A stretch of 64,000 nt of DNA from JAVVEZ01 sp032250895 (GTDB lineage Bacteria > Pseudomonadota > Gammaproteobacteria > Pseudomonadales > Pseudohongiellaceae): the NCBI GenBank assembly GCA_032250895.1, contig JAVVEZ010000001.1, forward strand, positions 32,291 through 96,290, in the 5' to 3' direction. Shown here piece after piece: positions 18,111 to 27,003 of the stretch (positions within the stretch are counted from its first letter, which is position 1; the number at the start of each line of letters is the position of its first letter). Below the pieces are notes generated by a model. The model worked only from the letters and a program-made list of their open reading frames with translations. It had not been told where the DNA came from and searched no databases. The position numbers were made by a program, and so were the translations under genes.

Positions 18111-18187
18111 GGCCTTGAATATCAGGATTTTGGCCCAATAATGCTGTCTGTGCACTTCGTAATCCATTCATGGGAGACAAACCACCA

Positions 18188-20101
18188 ATGACCGCGACAG
18201 CAGGAAAGGAAACCCTGGGGTTTCAAACTGAAGCGAAACAACTGCTTCATCTGATGATTCATTCCTTGTACAGCAACAAGGAAATATTTCTGAGAGAACT
18301 GATTTCAAATGCTTCTGATGCGGCAGACAAGCTGCGTTTTGAAGCTCTGGCAGATCCCAAACTGTATGAAGATGACACCGATCTGAAGATAGTCGTGGAA
18401 GCTGACAGCAAGAAAAAGACCCTGACCATCCGCGACAATGGCATTGGCATGAACCGGACGGAGGTGATCGATCACCTGGGAACGATTGCCAAATCCGGTA
18501 CGGCACAGTTTCTCGCGAAGCTCAGTGGTGATGAAAAGAAGGATTCACAATTGATTGGCCAGTTCGGCGTTGGTTTTTACTCGGCTTTTATCGTGGCCGA
18601 TAAAGTGGAGGTACTGACGCGTCACGCAGGCGATGCTCCGGAGCAGGGTGTGAGATGGGAATCTGCCGGTGAAGCGGAGTTCAGTATTGAAAATATCGAA
18701 AAAAAGGAGCGTGGCACTACCGTTATTCTTCATCTCAAAAAAAATGAGAAAGAATTTTCGGAACTGTATCGCTTGCGCAGTATCGTGAAAAAATATGCCG
18801 ATCATATTTCCCTGCCGGTGATGATGGAGAAGCAGAACTTCGGTGCCGACGAGGAAGCGCAGAAAAAGAAAACTGAAGTGGAATTTGAGACAGTCAATTC
18901 TGCAAAAGCCCTGTGGACACGTCCCCGCACGGATATCAAAGACGAGGAATACAAAGAATTCTACAAGCACGTCTCCCATGACTTTGGTGATCCTCTGGAT
19001 TGGAGCCACAATAAAGTCGAAGGCAAGCTCGAATACACCAGCCTTCTGTATATTCCGGCAAGAGCGCCGTTTGATCTATGGAATCGCGATGCGTCGAGAG
19101 GTCTTAAACTGTATGTACAGAAAGTGTTCATCATGGATGATGCCGAACAGTTTTTGCCACTTTATCTGCGTTTTGTAAAAGGCATTGTCGACTCCAGGGA
19201 TATTGCCCTGAATGTCTCGCGCGAGATTCTTCAGCAGGATCCTGCCGTTGACTCGATGAAAAGTGCCCTGACCAAGCGGGTGCTGGATATGCTTGAAAAA
19301 ATGAAGAAAAAGGACTTCGATAAATACAAATCCTTCTGGAAGGAGTTTGGGCCGGTCATCAAGGAGGGGCCTTCCGAAGATCACAGCAACAAGGAAAAGA
19401 TAGCAAAGTTGATGCTGTTTGCTACCACTCATACCAATACCGCCGAACAGGATCAATCCCTGCAAGATTACGTGGCGCGAATGAAGCCTGAACAGAAGAA
19501 AATTTACTACATCACCAGCGAAACTTACAATACGGCAAGAAACAGCCCGCATCTCGAAGTCTTTACCAAAAAGGGCGTGGAGGTCTTGTTATTGACAGAT
19601 CGTGTCGATGAATGGCTGATGAGTCACCTGACCGAATTTGATGGCAAGCCGTTCCAGGATATTACCAAGGGAGAACTGGATCTTGGCGACCTGGACAGCG
19701 ATGAGGACAAGGAAAAACAAAAACGCGAGGATGAACAGGCCAAACCACTGCTGGAAAGGATCAAAAGCAGTCTCGGCGAGCGTGTGACTGATGTCAGAAC
19801 CACCCACAGACTCACGGATTCACCGGCTTGCCTGGCCCTGGGTGAGCATGATATGGGAGCCCAGATGCGTAAAATCATGGAAGCGGCGGGGCAGAAAATG
19901 CCAGAGTCGAAACCAGTGTTTGAAATCAATCCCGGTCATCCTTTGATCCAGAAACTCGATCAGGAGAGTGACGAGGACCATTTCAATGATCTGGCCGCCA
20001 TCCTGTTTGATCAGGCCAGCCTTGCTGAGGGGGGGCAACTGGATGACCCGGGCACTTACATCAAACGTCTCAACAAACTGCTGTTGGAGCTGAGCCACTG
20101 A
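18188..20101 (+). CDS. htpG: Molecular chaperone HtpG (Hsp90)
   Basis: Cytosolic ATP-dependent chaperone. The ATG at 18188 gives 637 residues and the usual N-terminus before KETLGFQTEAKQLLHLM. An ATG at 18170 is in frame, but the GGGAG element at 18172-18176 fits the downstream start better. The N-terminal GHKL ATPase shows LISNASDAADKLR, DNGIGM, IAKSGT and GQFGVGFYS. The middle domain includes LYVQKVFIMDD and LNVSREILQ; the C-terminal dimerisation domain ends LNKLLLELSH. The gene is monocistronic and followed by a strong hairpin. Confidence 0.97.
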   Translation: MTATAGKETLGFQTEAKQLLHLMIHSLYSNKEIFLRELISNASDAADKLRFEALADPKLYEDDTDLKIVVEADSKKKTLTIRDNGIGMNRTEVIDHLGTIAKSGTAQFLAKLSGDEKKDSQLIGQFGVGFYSAFIVADKVEVLTRHAGDAPEQGVRWESAGEAEFSIENIEKKERGTTVILHLKKNEKEFSELYRLRSIVKKYADHISLPVMMEKQNFGADEEAQKKKTEVEFETVNSAKALWTRPRTDIKDEEYKEFYKHVSHDFGDPLDWSHNKVEGKLEYTSLLYIPARAPFDLWNRDASRGLKLYVQKVFIMDDAEQFLPLYLRFVKGIVDSRDIALNVSREILQQDPAVDSMKSALTKRVLDMLEKMKKKDFDKYKSFWKEFGPVIKEGPSEDHSNKEKIAKLMLFATTHTNTAEQDQSLQDYVARMKPEQKKIYYITSETYNTARNSPHLEVFTKKGVEVLLLTDRVDEWLMSHLTEFDGKPFQDITKGELDLGDLDSDEDKEKQKREDEQAKPLLERIKSSLGERVTDVRTTHRLTDSPACLALGEHDMGAQMRKIMEAAGQKMPESKPVFEINPGHPLIQKLDQESDEDHFNDLAAILFDQASLAEGGQLDDPGTYIKRLNKLLLELSH

Positions 20102-20114
20102 ACGCCTGACATTA

Positions 20115-20144
20115 CTCCCGACAGGCCTCCTGGGCCGTCGGGAG
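20115..20144 (+). terminator. Strong hairpin after htpG
   Basis: CTCCCGAC (20115-20122) pairs with GTCGGGAG (20137-20144), and GGCC/GGCC extends the stem past a bulged A. The following sequence is only weakly T-rich, so termination is likely but not certain. Confidence 0.55.
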
Positions 20145-20227
20145 GCTTCCGTGTTGCGCGCGGCGGGGTGTCTCGCCGGTATAATCCTTTAATCTGCGGG
20201 CTCCTGTTGCCCATTTACGGGTCTGTC

Positions 20228-21247
20228 ATGGCTGATAAATTTTCTTTTGCCTTGCGTGTTGCCTGCCTGCTGTTTGCTGCTGGATTGTTGGCCTGTTCTT
20301 CCGAAGAAGACCGCCCGAACGATACGACGGCGGCCCCGCTTTCTGAGGTATTCCGCAACAAGGTGGTGGAAACGTCTCTGGATGGAATCCCTGGGAATCT
20401 GGTCAGCAGTCTGCGTGAGATTGGTGCTAACACGAATATTCCCGCCACTGCCGCCTTGTATGCGCCCACGTTTACAAAAAGCTATTTTGCCGGCTTCAAC
20501 ATCAACCGGGATATTGCCTACGGTCCGGCGCCACGCAATGTACTGGATGTCTTTACCACCAACAGTACAGCACAGAATCGGCCGGTGGTGGTCTTCGTGC
20601 ATGGCGGTGGTTTTGGCGGCGGGAATAAAAACTCTGCCACCTCACCTTTTTACGACAATATTCCAGCCTGGGTTGCCACGCAGGGCATGGTGGGCGTCAA
20701 CATAAACTACCGTTACGCGCCCGCGAACACCTGGCCTGCGGGTATTGAGGACATGCGTGCGCTGGTCGCATGGCTGAAAACGAATATCGCCCAGTATGGG
20801 GGAAATCCCAATCAGATATTCCTGTGGGGCAAGTCGACGGGGGCTTCCCATGTCGCTGATTACATCGCTGATATTGAACGCAAAGGTGAAGATGAGCAGG
20901 TGGCCGGCGCCATTTTGAGCTCAGGGTTCTATTTGCTGGGTCAGGAGCCTGTGTGGCAGGCTTACTATGGCGATGATGTTTCGCTGTACCCTTCCCGCAA
21001 TGCCCTGTCAGGACTTTTGTCCACGGATACTCCGATCTTCGTGAGTTATGCGGAGTTTGATGGAGACATGTACAAGGAACAGTTCAAACTGTTGCTGGAA
21101 GCAATGGATAGTGCAGCAAAGAGAGTCGATGCCCTGTATCTGCGAGGGCATTCCCATATGTCAGAAACTTATGCGGTAGGAAGCACGGATGAAACACTGA
21201 CGGGGCCGGTTCTGGCTTTTATCCGCCGTGTGAGTACAGCCATGTAG
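20228..21247 (+). CDS. Alpha/beta hydrolase lipoprotein, esterase/lipase type
   Basis: From the ATG at 20228 the 339-residue product has a lipoprotein signal (LLFAAGLLAC, lipidated Cys about 23). The oxyanion motif HGGGFGGG is near 125, the nucleophile Ser about 203 sits in GKSTGAS, an acid lies in YAEFD, and His about 308-310 is in RGHSHMSE. This matches hormone-sensitive-lipase/carboxylesterase families with HGGG. It is predicted to hydrolyse small esters at the cell envelope; the substrate is unknown. A GTG at 20168 would add 20 residues before the signal and is less likely. Promoter signals are not obvious. Confidence 0.85.
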   Translation: MADKFSFALRVACLLFAAGLLACSSEEDRPNDTTAAPLSEVFRNKVVETSLDGIPGNLVSSLREIGANTNIPATAALYAPTFTKSYFAGFNINRDIAYGPAPRNVLDVFTTNSTAQNRPVVVFVHGGGFGGGNKNSATSPFYDNIPAWVATQGMVGVNINYRYAPANTWPAGIEDMRALVAWLKTNIAQYGGNPNQIFLWGKSTGASHVADYIADIERKGEDEQVAGAILSSGFYLLGQEPVWQAYYGDDVSLYPSRNALSGLLSTDTPIFVSYAEFDGDMYKEQFKLLLEAMDSAAKRVDALYLRGHSHMSETYAVGSTDETLTGPVLAFIRRVSTAM

Positions 21248-21250
21248 AAG

Positions 21251-21296
21251 GGTTTGCTGCCAAGGTTTTCAATGAGAATTCACTTGGAAGCAAACC
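21251..21296. terminator. Hairpin between convergent hydrolase and cold shock genes
   Basis: GGTTTGCT (21251-21258) pairs with AGCAAACC (21289-21296), and CCAAG (21260-21264) with CTTGG (21283-21287). One mismatch separates the two stems, giving 13 pairs with an 18-nt loop. There is no long T-run. Its place between converging genes suggests a bidirectional transcription end. Confidence 0.45.
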
Positions 21297-21328
21297 TTGT
21301 CTGACAGTGTTGAACAGCCTTGGGCTGA

Positions 21329-21538
21329 TCAGCAAACCACCACGTTTTCGGCTTGAGGACCTTTCTGGCTCTGGCCAACAGTGAAGCTGACTTCCTGGCC
21401 CTCGGCCAGACTTTTGAAACCAGCACTTTGAATGGCGCTGTAATGGACAAAAATATCCTGGCCGTCATTTCGGGTAATGAAACCAAAACCTTTTGATTCA
21501 TTGAAAAATTTAACGCGGCCCAAGGCTGTATCAGACAT
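21329..21538 (-). CDS. Cold shock domain protein (CspA family)
   Basis: 69 residues forming a single cold-shock OB fold. It carries the RNA-binding motifs RNP1 (KGFGFI, about 16-21) and RNP2 (DIFVHYSAI, about 28-36), and binds single-stranded RNA and DNA as an RNA chaperone. ACAGGA precedes the ATG. The AT-rich stretch upstream, reaching to the MITE-like element at 21713, could hold a structured leader as in other csp genes. Which csp paralogue it is, and whether it is cold-inducible, cannot be told from sequence. Confidence 0.95.
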   Translation of the reverse strand: MSDTALGRVKFFNESKGFGFITRNDGQDIFVHYSAIQSAGFKSLAEGQEVSFTVGQSQKGPQAENVVVC

Positions 21539-21953
21539 AGCAATATCCTGTAATAAAAATAATTGGTATTAGCGTAAAAATTGCTTATAGAAGTGATTTA
21601 CAGGACGAAAAACCGGGAAGAAGTGTTCGAAGTGTAGTACAAATATACAGCCGGATTTCTAGGCTGGACGCAGTCTACGCCCGTTTTTCACGAAGTCAAG
21701 GTTTATCTGCCTAGGAGCCTGTCGGACTCAGGATAGTTCTACTGCGGCGGCGGGAAATCGGCCCCTTTTTCCGCTCTTTTTCGTTAAATAGACCCCACTA
21801 TTCGCCTCAAAAGACCGAAAAAATGGACTCGATTTCCCACTCGCCTCGCTACGAACACCTGAGTCCGACAGGCTCCTGGCTGCTGTTCTTGCCGGCCGAC
21901 ATGATCTCCCTGCAAGACCAGGCCTGTCCTGACTTTGCAGGGCAACACGCTAT
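21539..21953. other. Intergenic region between the cold shock and LPMO-like genes
   Basis: 415 nt with no gene. It holds the AT-rich cold shock leader (about 21539-21700) and the 165-bp inverted-repeat element at 21713-21877. Confidence 0.6.
21713..21877. mobile_element. MITE-like element with 20-bp perfect terminal inverted repeats
   Basis: The ends AGGAGCCTGTCGGACTCAGG (21713-21732) and its exact reverse complement (21858-21877) bound 165 bp with no coding capacity. An inner inverted pair GGGAAATCG (21752-21760) / CGATTTCCC (21830-21838) makes a nested palindromic structure. No target-site duplication is obvious. A near-copy of one end lies at 46015-46035. This fits a non-autonomous MITE or an intergenic dispersed repeat; no transposase is visible in the window. 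Confidence 0.7.
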
Positions 21954-22580
21954 TTATGTTCTTTGCAATTTGATCGCGACGCACTGGTGATACACGTCAT
22001 TGTTGTCGCCGGGTGAGGTGTTATAGACACCATGGAATCCCCGTGCAGGGTCTTCCATGACCTGAATTACTTGCAAGGTACAGTTGTCACATTCCACATC
22101 CGGCAGGGTAAGCTGCCAGGTATAGGTGGCTGCCGTGCCGCGCAGATGAGGATTCAGATAGTCCATCAACACCGTTGCATTATTGAAAAAGTCGCCATCC
22201 TCTGCCGGGTTGCCGGGGCGGCATTGATCGTTTTCATCGATGGGACAACCGCCGTCACGATTCGGATCCTGGGCCACGATCCAGCGTGGATCCAGGAAAT
22301 CATCGTCACCGTCGTTATCGAAGGCAATACGGAAATAACCGGGGTGAGAAACATATTCCGCGACACTCAACGTGATGGTCTCACCGGGCTGATAGGTGTA
22401 GGACGCGCCGGTGGCGATGCCATCAGGATTTCCGCAGGGGGCCATCTTGGTATCCGCTCCCCGTTCTCCCTGCGCAAATTTGGCGACATGCGTGCCGGCC
22501 CGCTCCAGGTCGATATGGGCCTGGCTCAGTCCGGGAATGGCGAGCAATGCAAAAAGTGCGAAGCTGGTGTTGATGTTCAT
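21954..22580 (-). CDS. Secreted histidine-brace protein, LPMO-like (SCE4755-type)
   Basis: 208 residues with a signal peptide (1-21, ending GLSQA) that exposes His22 as the mature N-terminus. A second His sits about residue 79 in YVSHPGYFRIAF. N-terminal His plus internal His is the copper histidine-brace pattern of lytic polysaccharide monooxygenases. The segments KMAPCG and YTWQLTLPDVECDNCTLQ match the SCE4755 polysaccharide-monooxygenase-like family as I recall it. Activity is unproven and the natural substrate unknown. AAGGAAAG precedes the ATG. No carbohydrate-active neighbours are present. Confidence 0.8.
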   Translation of the reverse strand: MNINTSFALFALLAIPGLSQAHIDLERAGTHVAKFAQGERGADTKMAPCGNPDGIATGASYTYQPGETITLSVAEYVSHPGYFRIAFDNDGDDDFLDPRWIVAQDPNRDGGCPIDENDQCRPGNPAEDGDFFNNATVLMDYLNPHLRGTAATYTWQLTLPDVECDNCTLQVIQVMEDPARGFHGVYNTSPGDNNDVYHQCVAIKLQRT

Positions 22581-22653
22581 GGGCTTTCCTTCTTATGTTG
22601 TCATTGTTGTTTGCGAGGATTCAGGTTGCCAGGAGCCCGACAGGTTCCCAGGG

Positions 22654-24891
22654 TCAGACAATCATCTCCAGTGCCTTGTTCAGAATGGTGCTGGGACGCA
22701 TGGCCTTGCTGCACAAGTCCGGATCGGGCCAGTAGTAACCGTCAAGCACAACCTTTGCTCCCTGTACGGCATTCAGTTCGGCGACGATGTCGACCTCATT
22801 GTCGGCCAGCACCTGGGCGAGCTTGCTGAAGCATTCCTTCAGCGCTGCATCCTGATCCTGAGCGGCCAGCGCTTCGGCCCAGTACAACGCAAGATAGAAG
22901 TGACTGCCACGGTTGTCAAGTTCGCCAACCTTGCGGGATGGAGACTTGTCTTCGAGCAGGAATTTTCCGGTGGCGGCGTCCAGCGTGACGGCGAGAATCC
23001 TGGCTTTTTCGTTGCCGGTGGCGTTGGCCAGATGCTCCAGGGACGCAGCGAGTGCCAGGAATTCCCCCAGGGAATCCCAGCGCAGGTGGTTCTCTTCGAC
23101 AAACTGCTGCACGTGCTTGGGTGCGGAACCGCCAGCCCCGGTTTCGAACATGCCACCACCGGCCATCAGCGGGACGATCGACAGCATTTTGGCGCTGGTG
23201 CCCAGTTCCAGAATCGGGAACAGGTCGGTGAGGTAGTCCCGCAGCACATTACCGGTGACCGAAATCGTATCCTTGCCTTCCTTCATGCGCTGCAGGGAGA
23301 AACGGGTGGCGGCCTCGAGGTCCATGATACGGATATCCAGCCCCTCGGTATCGTGGTGGCTCAGACAGGATTTGACCTTTTTTATCAGCTCGGCATCGTG
23401 GGCACGCGCCGGATCGAGCCAGAACACGGTGGGTGTCCCCGTGGCACGGGCACGGTTCACGGCCAGCTTGACCCAATCCTGCACGGCGGCATCCTTCACC
23501 TGGCACATGCGCCAGATATCGCCCTTGCTGACCGGGTGCTCCAGCAGGGTTTGGCCGGATGCATCCACGACCCGCACCCGGCCCTCGCCCTGTATTTCAA
23601 AGGTCTTGTCGTGGGAGCCATATTCTTCCGCCTGTTGTGCCATCAGGCCCACGTTGGCGACGCTGCCCATGGTTCGGGGATCAAAGGCGCCGTTTTGCTT
23701 GCAGAAACGGATGGTCTCCTGATAGATCCCGGCATAGCAGCGGTCCGGAATAAGAGCCTTGGTATCATGGAGCTTGCCATCAGGTCCCCACATTTTTCCT
23801 GAAGCACGAATGGCTGCCGGCATCGAGGCATCGATGATGACATCGCTGGAGACATGCAGATTGGTAATACCCTTGTCGGAATTGACCATGGCGAGTGCCG
23901 GGCGCCGCTGATAGCAGGCCTGGATATCGGCTTCGATTTCTGCCCGTTGCATCGGCGGCAGTTGTTGAATCTGGGCGTAGATTTCACCCAGACCGTAATT
24001 GGGGTTGATGCCCAGAGCCGCAAAGGTTTCAGCATGCCTGGCAAAGACCTCCCTGAAATAGACGGAAACGGCATGCCCGAAAATAATGGGGTCGGAAACC
24101 TTCATCATGGTGGCTTTCAGATGCACTGAAAGCAGTAGATCATGTTTCTTTGCATCCTGCATTTCCGCCTCCAGAAAGGCTTGCAGGGCACTGGCACTCA
24201 TGACACAGGCATCGATTATTTCTCCGGCCAGCAAGGGCGCTTTTTTCTTGAGGACAGTGACAGTGCCATCGTCTGCGACAAACTCAATCTGGTATTCGGT
24301 GGCTTCAGCCAGGGTCAGTGATTTTTCACTGCCGTAGAAATCACCACTGTCCATATGGGCGACATGGGTCTGGGAGTCAGCCCGCCAGGCTCCCATGGAA
24401 TGAGGGTTGATCCGGGCATACTGCTTGACGGAGGGCGGGGCGCGGCGATCTGAGTTGCCTTCGCGCAGCACCGGATTGACAGCACTGCCCTTGACCTTGT
24501 CGTAACGGGCTTTGATGTCCTTTTCCTCGGCGCTTGCCGCTTCTTCAGGATAGTCCGGCAGCTTGAAGCCTTTTTCCTGCAACTCCTTGATGGCCGCTGC
24601 CAGTTGCGGCATGGAGGCGCTGATATTGGGCAGTTTGACAATGTTGGCGGCAGGGTTTTTCGCCAGTTTCCCCAGCTCGGCGAGATCGTCGGACTTTTTT
24701 TGTGCCGGTGTCAGATAGTCCGGGAAAAGGGCCAGCGTACGGCCAGCCAGAGAAATATCCCGGGTTTCGATATTGACATTGGCCGGGGCAGTAAAGGCCT
24801 GAATAATCGGAAGCAGGGAGTAGGTGGCCAATGCGGGGGCTTCGTCAGTGTGGGTGTAGATGATGGTAGGTTTATCAGTCGACATGCTCAT
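22654..24891 (-). CDS. icd: NADP-dependent isocitrate dehydrogenase, monomeric type
   Basis: Converts isocitrate to 2-oxoglutarate with NADPH production. The 745-residue length and the N-terminus TDKPTIIYTHTDEAPALATYS are diagnostic of the monomeric IDH-II class, unrelated in size to the dimeric 416-residue E. coli Icd. NPVLREGNSDRR, FHLKAT-like LSVHLKATMMKVSDPI and GYYWPDPDL are visible. An ATG 6 nt downstream (24885) is an alternative start. The gene is separate from the other TCA genes and lies in the same direction as argS, 129 nt apart. Confidence 0.96.
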   Translation of the reverse strand: MSMSTDKPTIIYTHTDEAPALATYSLLPIIQAFTAPANVNIETRDISLAGRTLALFPDYLTPAQKKSDDLAELGKLAKNPAANIVKLPNISASMPQLAAAIKELQEKGFKLPDYPEEAASAEEKDIKARYDKVKGSAVNPVLREGNSDRRAPPSVKQYARINPHSMGAWRADSQTHVAHMDSGDFYGSEKSLTLAEATEYQIEFVADDGTVTVLKKKAPLLAGEIIDACVMSASALQAFLEAEMQDAKKHDLLLSVHLKATMMKVSDPIIFGHAVSVYFREVFARHAETFAALGINPNYGLGEIYAQIQQLPPMQRAEIEADIQACYQRRPALAMVNSDKGITNLHVSSDVIIDASMPAAIRASGKMWGPDGKLHDTKALIPDRCYAGIYQETIRFCKQNGAFDPRTMGSVANVGLMAQQAEEYGSHDKTFEIQGEGRVRVVDASGQTLLEHPVSKGDIWRMCQVKDAAVQDWVKLAVNRARATGTPTVFWLDPARAHDAELIKKVKSCLSHHDTEGLDIRIMDLEAATRFSLQRMKEGKDTISVTGNVLRDYLTDLFPILELGTSAKMLSIVPLMAGGGMFETGAGGSAPKHVQQFVEENHLRWDSLGEFLALAASLEHLANATGNEKARILAVTLDAATGKFLLEDKSPSRKVGELDNRGSHFYLALYWAEALAAQDQDAALKECFSKLAQVLADNEVDIVAELNAVQGAKVVLDGYYWPDPDLCSKAMRPSTILNKALEMIV

Positions 24892-25020
24892 ACCTGGATT
24901 GAAGTGTCAGAAGGTGCAGGGAAAAGGCGTCAAGCCCGCCGGCACACGCAAAACCGACATTATAGCAGCAAGACGACAAAGAGTAAGGGAACCCAAGAGA
25001 CAGGCTTATGGCAAAACTCC

Positions 25021-26745
25021 TTACATCCGTTCCAGGGTTTCGATACCCAGCAGTTCCAGCCCCTGTTGCAGGGTTCTGGACGTCAGCAGGCACAATCTGA
25101 GACGGGACTCCCGCACGGCGTTTTCAGCCTTGAGGACCGGGCAGGCTTCATAAAATTTCATGAAGACACCGGCCAGTTCGTAAAGATAGAGGCAGAGCTG
25201 ATTGGGGAACCCGTCGCGTGCCACGGTCTCGACCACATCGGTAAACTGCAGCAGTTTGAGTGCCAGGTTCTTTTCTGCGGCTGCTCTGATGAGGATTGGA
25301 AGGCTGCTGCGAGTGTCTATCTCTTCACGTCGAAAGATGCTGCTGATTCTGGCATAGGCATAAAGCAGATAGGGCGCGGTATTACCTTCAAAGGAGAGCA
25401 TGCTGTCCCAATCAAATACATAATCGCTGTTGCGGTTTTTGGAGAGATCGGCGTATTTGACGGCGGCAATGCCGACGACTTCGGCAATACGACGTTTCTC
25501 GGTTTCAGCCAGATCGGGATTTTTGCTGCTGACCAGTTTGAAGGCGCGTTCAACGCTTTCCGCCAACAGATCGATCAGTTTTACCGTGCCGCCGGTGCGG
25601 GTCTTGAAGGGCTTGCCGTCCGCGCCCATCATGGTGCCGTAGGACAGGTGTTCCAGCGAGCAGTGGGCAGACGCCAGGCCTGCTCGTTTCGCCACGGCAA
25701 ATACCTGCTGAAAATGCAGGGTCTGGCGGGCATCGACCACGTACAGCACCCGATCGGCCTGCAATACCTGGCTGCGGTAGCGGATGGCGGCGAGATCGGT
25801 GGTCGCATATAGATAGCCACCACCGGATTTCTGCACGATGGTCGGCAGGGCTTTGCCATCCTGGTTGCGGAATTCGTCCAGGAAAACACATTTGGCACCT
25901 TCAGATTCACGGAGTAATCCGGCCTGATCCAATAGTTGAATCACTTGTTCCAGCTTGTCGTTATAAAAACTCTCTGGAACAATGTCATGGGCTGTCAGGG
26001 TGACATTGAGTTTTTCATACAAGTGCTGACAATGTGCAATGGATACCTCGATAAACCGGTGCCACAGGGCCAGACAGACGGGATCTCCGGATTGCAATTT
26101 GACGACATTGTCGCGAGCGACTCTGGCAAAATTTTCGTCAGTATCAAAACGCTGTTTTGCAATGCGATAAAAGGTCTCCAGATCCGCCAGTTCTCTGGCG
26201 GCAGTGTCTTCGTCCTGCTCCAGTTCCAGCATATGGGTGATCAGCATGCCGAACTGGGTCCCCCAGTCGCCGAAATGGTTCTGCCGGATCAGGGTATGCC
26301 CCAGATAATCCAGGGTGCGGGCGATGGCATCGCCGATAATGGTGCCACGTAAATGGCCCACGTGCATTTCCTTGGCCAGGTTGGGCGAGGAATAATCGAC
26401 GACGATGGTCTGTGGCGCGGTACTGAGTTCCACCAGGCGGCCCTGGTTCAGCCGGGTGACCTCGGTGGCGAGAAAGTCCGGGGAGATGGCGATATTGATG
26501 AAGCCGGGCCCGGCCAGTTCCACTTTTTCGGCGATTCCCCCCAGATCCAGTTGAGCCAGCACCTGCTGTCCGAGTTCACGCGGATTCTGCTTTAATCGTT
26601 TTGCCAGTGCCATGATACCGTTGGCCTGGTAGTCTCCGAACTGCTCGGATTTGGAATAGTTGATGAGGGCCTGACAATCGGCTTCGCCGGTGATTGCGGA
26701 AAGTACCAGGCTGATTTTGTTATCGAGGACTTGCTTGAGATTCAT
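25021..26745 (-). CDS. argS: Arginyl-tRNA synthetase
   Basis: Class I aminoacyl-tRNA synthetase charging tRNA-Arg. The ATG at 26745 yields 574 residues starting MNLKQVLDNKISL, like E. coli ArgS (577); a TTG at 26769 would add 8 residues. The N-terminal Add-1 domain is followed by YSSPNLAKEMHVGHLRGTIIGD, which carries the HIGH-type motif. A canonical KMSK is absent, as in many ArgRS, and GADGKPFKTRTGG occupies that place. The C-terminal DALR anticodon-binding domain ends the protein. AGGGG lies upstream. Confidence 0.97.
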   Translation of the reverse strand: MNLKQVLDNKISLVLSAITGEADCQALINYSKSEQFGDYQANGIMALAKRLKQNPRELGQQVLAQLDLGGIAEKVELAGPGFINIAISPDFLATEVTRLNQGRLVELSTAPQTIVVDYSSPNLAKEMHVGHLRGTIIGDAIARTLDYLGHTLIRQNHFGDWGTQFGMLITHMLELEQDEDTAARELADLETFYRIAKQRFDTDENFARVARDNVVKLQSGDPVCLALWHRFIEVSIAHCQHLYEKLNVTLTAHDIVPESFYNDKLEQVIQLLDQAGLLRESEGAKCVFLDEFRNQDGKALPTIVQKSGGGYLYATTDLAAIRYRSQVLQADRVLYVVDARQTLHFQQVFAVAKRAGLASAHCSLEHLSYGTMMGADGKPFKTRTGGTVKLIDLLAESVERAFKLVSSKNPDLAETEKRRIAEVVGIAAVKYADLSKNRNSDYVFDWDSMLSFEGNTAPYLLYAYARISSIFRREEIDTRSSLPILIRAAAEKNLALKLLQFTDVVETVARDGFPNQLCLYLYELAGVFMKFYEACPVLKAENAVRESRLRLCLLTSRTLQQGLELLGIETLERM

Positions 26746-26777
26746 GTTGAGTGATGGCCCCTGCGTCAAGGGGCGGC

Positions 26778-26783
26778 ATTATA
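26778..26783 (-). promoter_or_regulatory. Candidate -10 box of argS
   Basis: TATAAT on the minus strand, 33 nt before the chosen argS start. The -35 region is poor, so this is a tentative call. Confidence 0.3.
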
Positions 26784-27003
26784 TACTATTTCACTGTGCA
26801 GATTGACTCTGAGAGCTTGCTGAGTCAGGGCAAAGCTTCTGGCATAATGCGCAGGTCAGAATAGAGGGATTTTCCGGTCTGTTTAGGGAACTGGTGCAGA
26901 ACTCTCGGAATCTCACGGCTGCAGGGGAAATATTTGTTCTGACTATCCGGTCAGTGAGGCAGTGTTTGAAATTTGGCATATGACGGTGTCACCAGAGGAA
27001 AAT

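Noticed and set aside
22411..23802. Long open frame opposite icd (463 codons)
   Set aside because: It lies antisense to the clearly conserved isocitrate dehydrogenase, has no family features and reflects codon bias of the true gene.
24604..25812. Long open frame opposite icd/argS (402 codons)
   Set aside because: It spans two real genes on the other strand; its His/Gln/Gly-rich composition is typical of a shadow frame.
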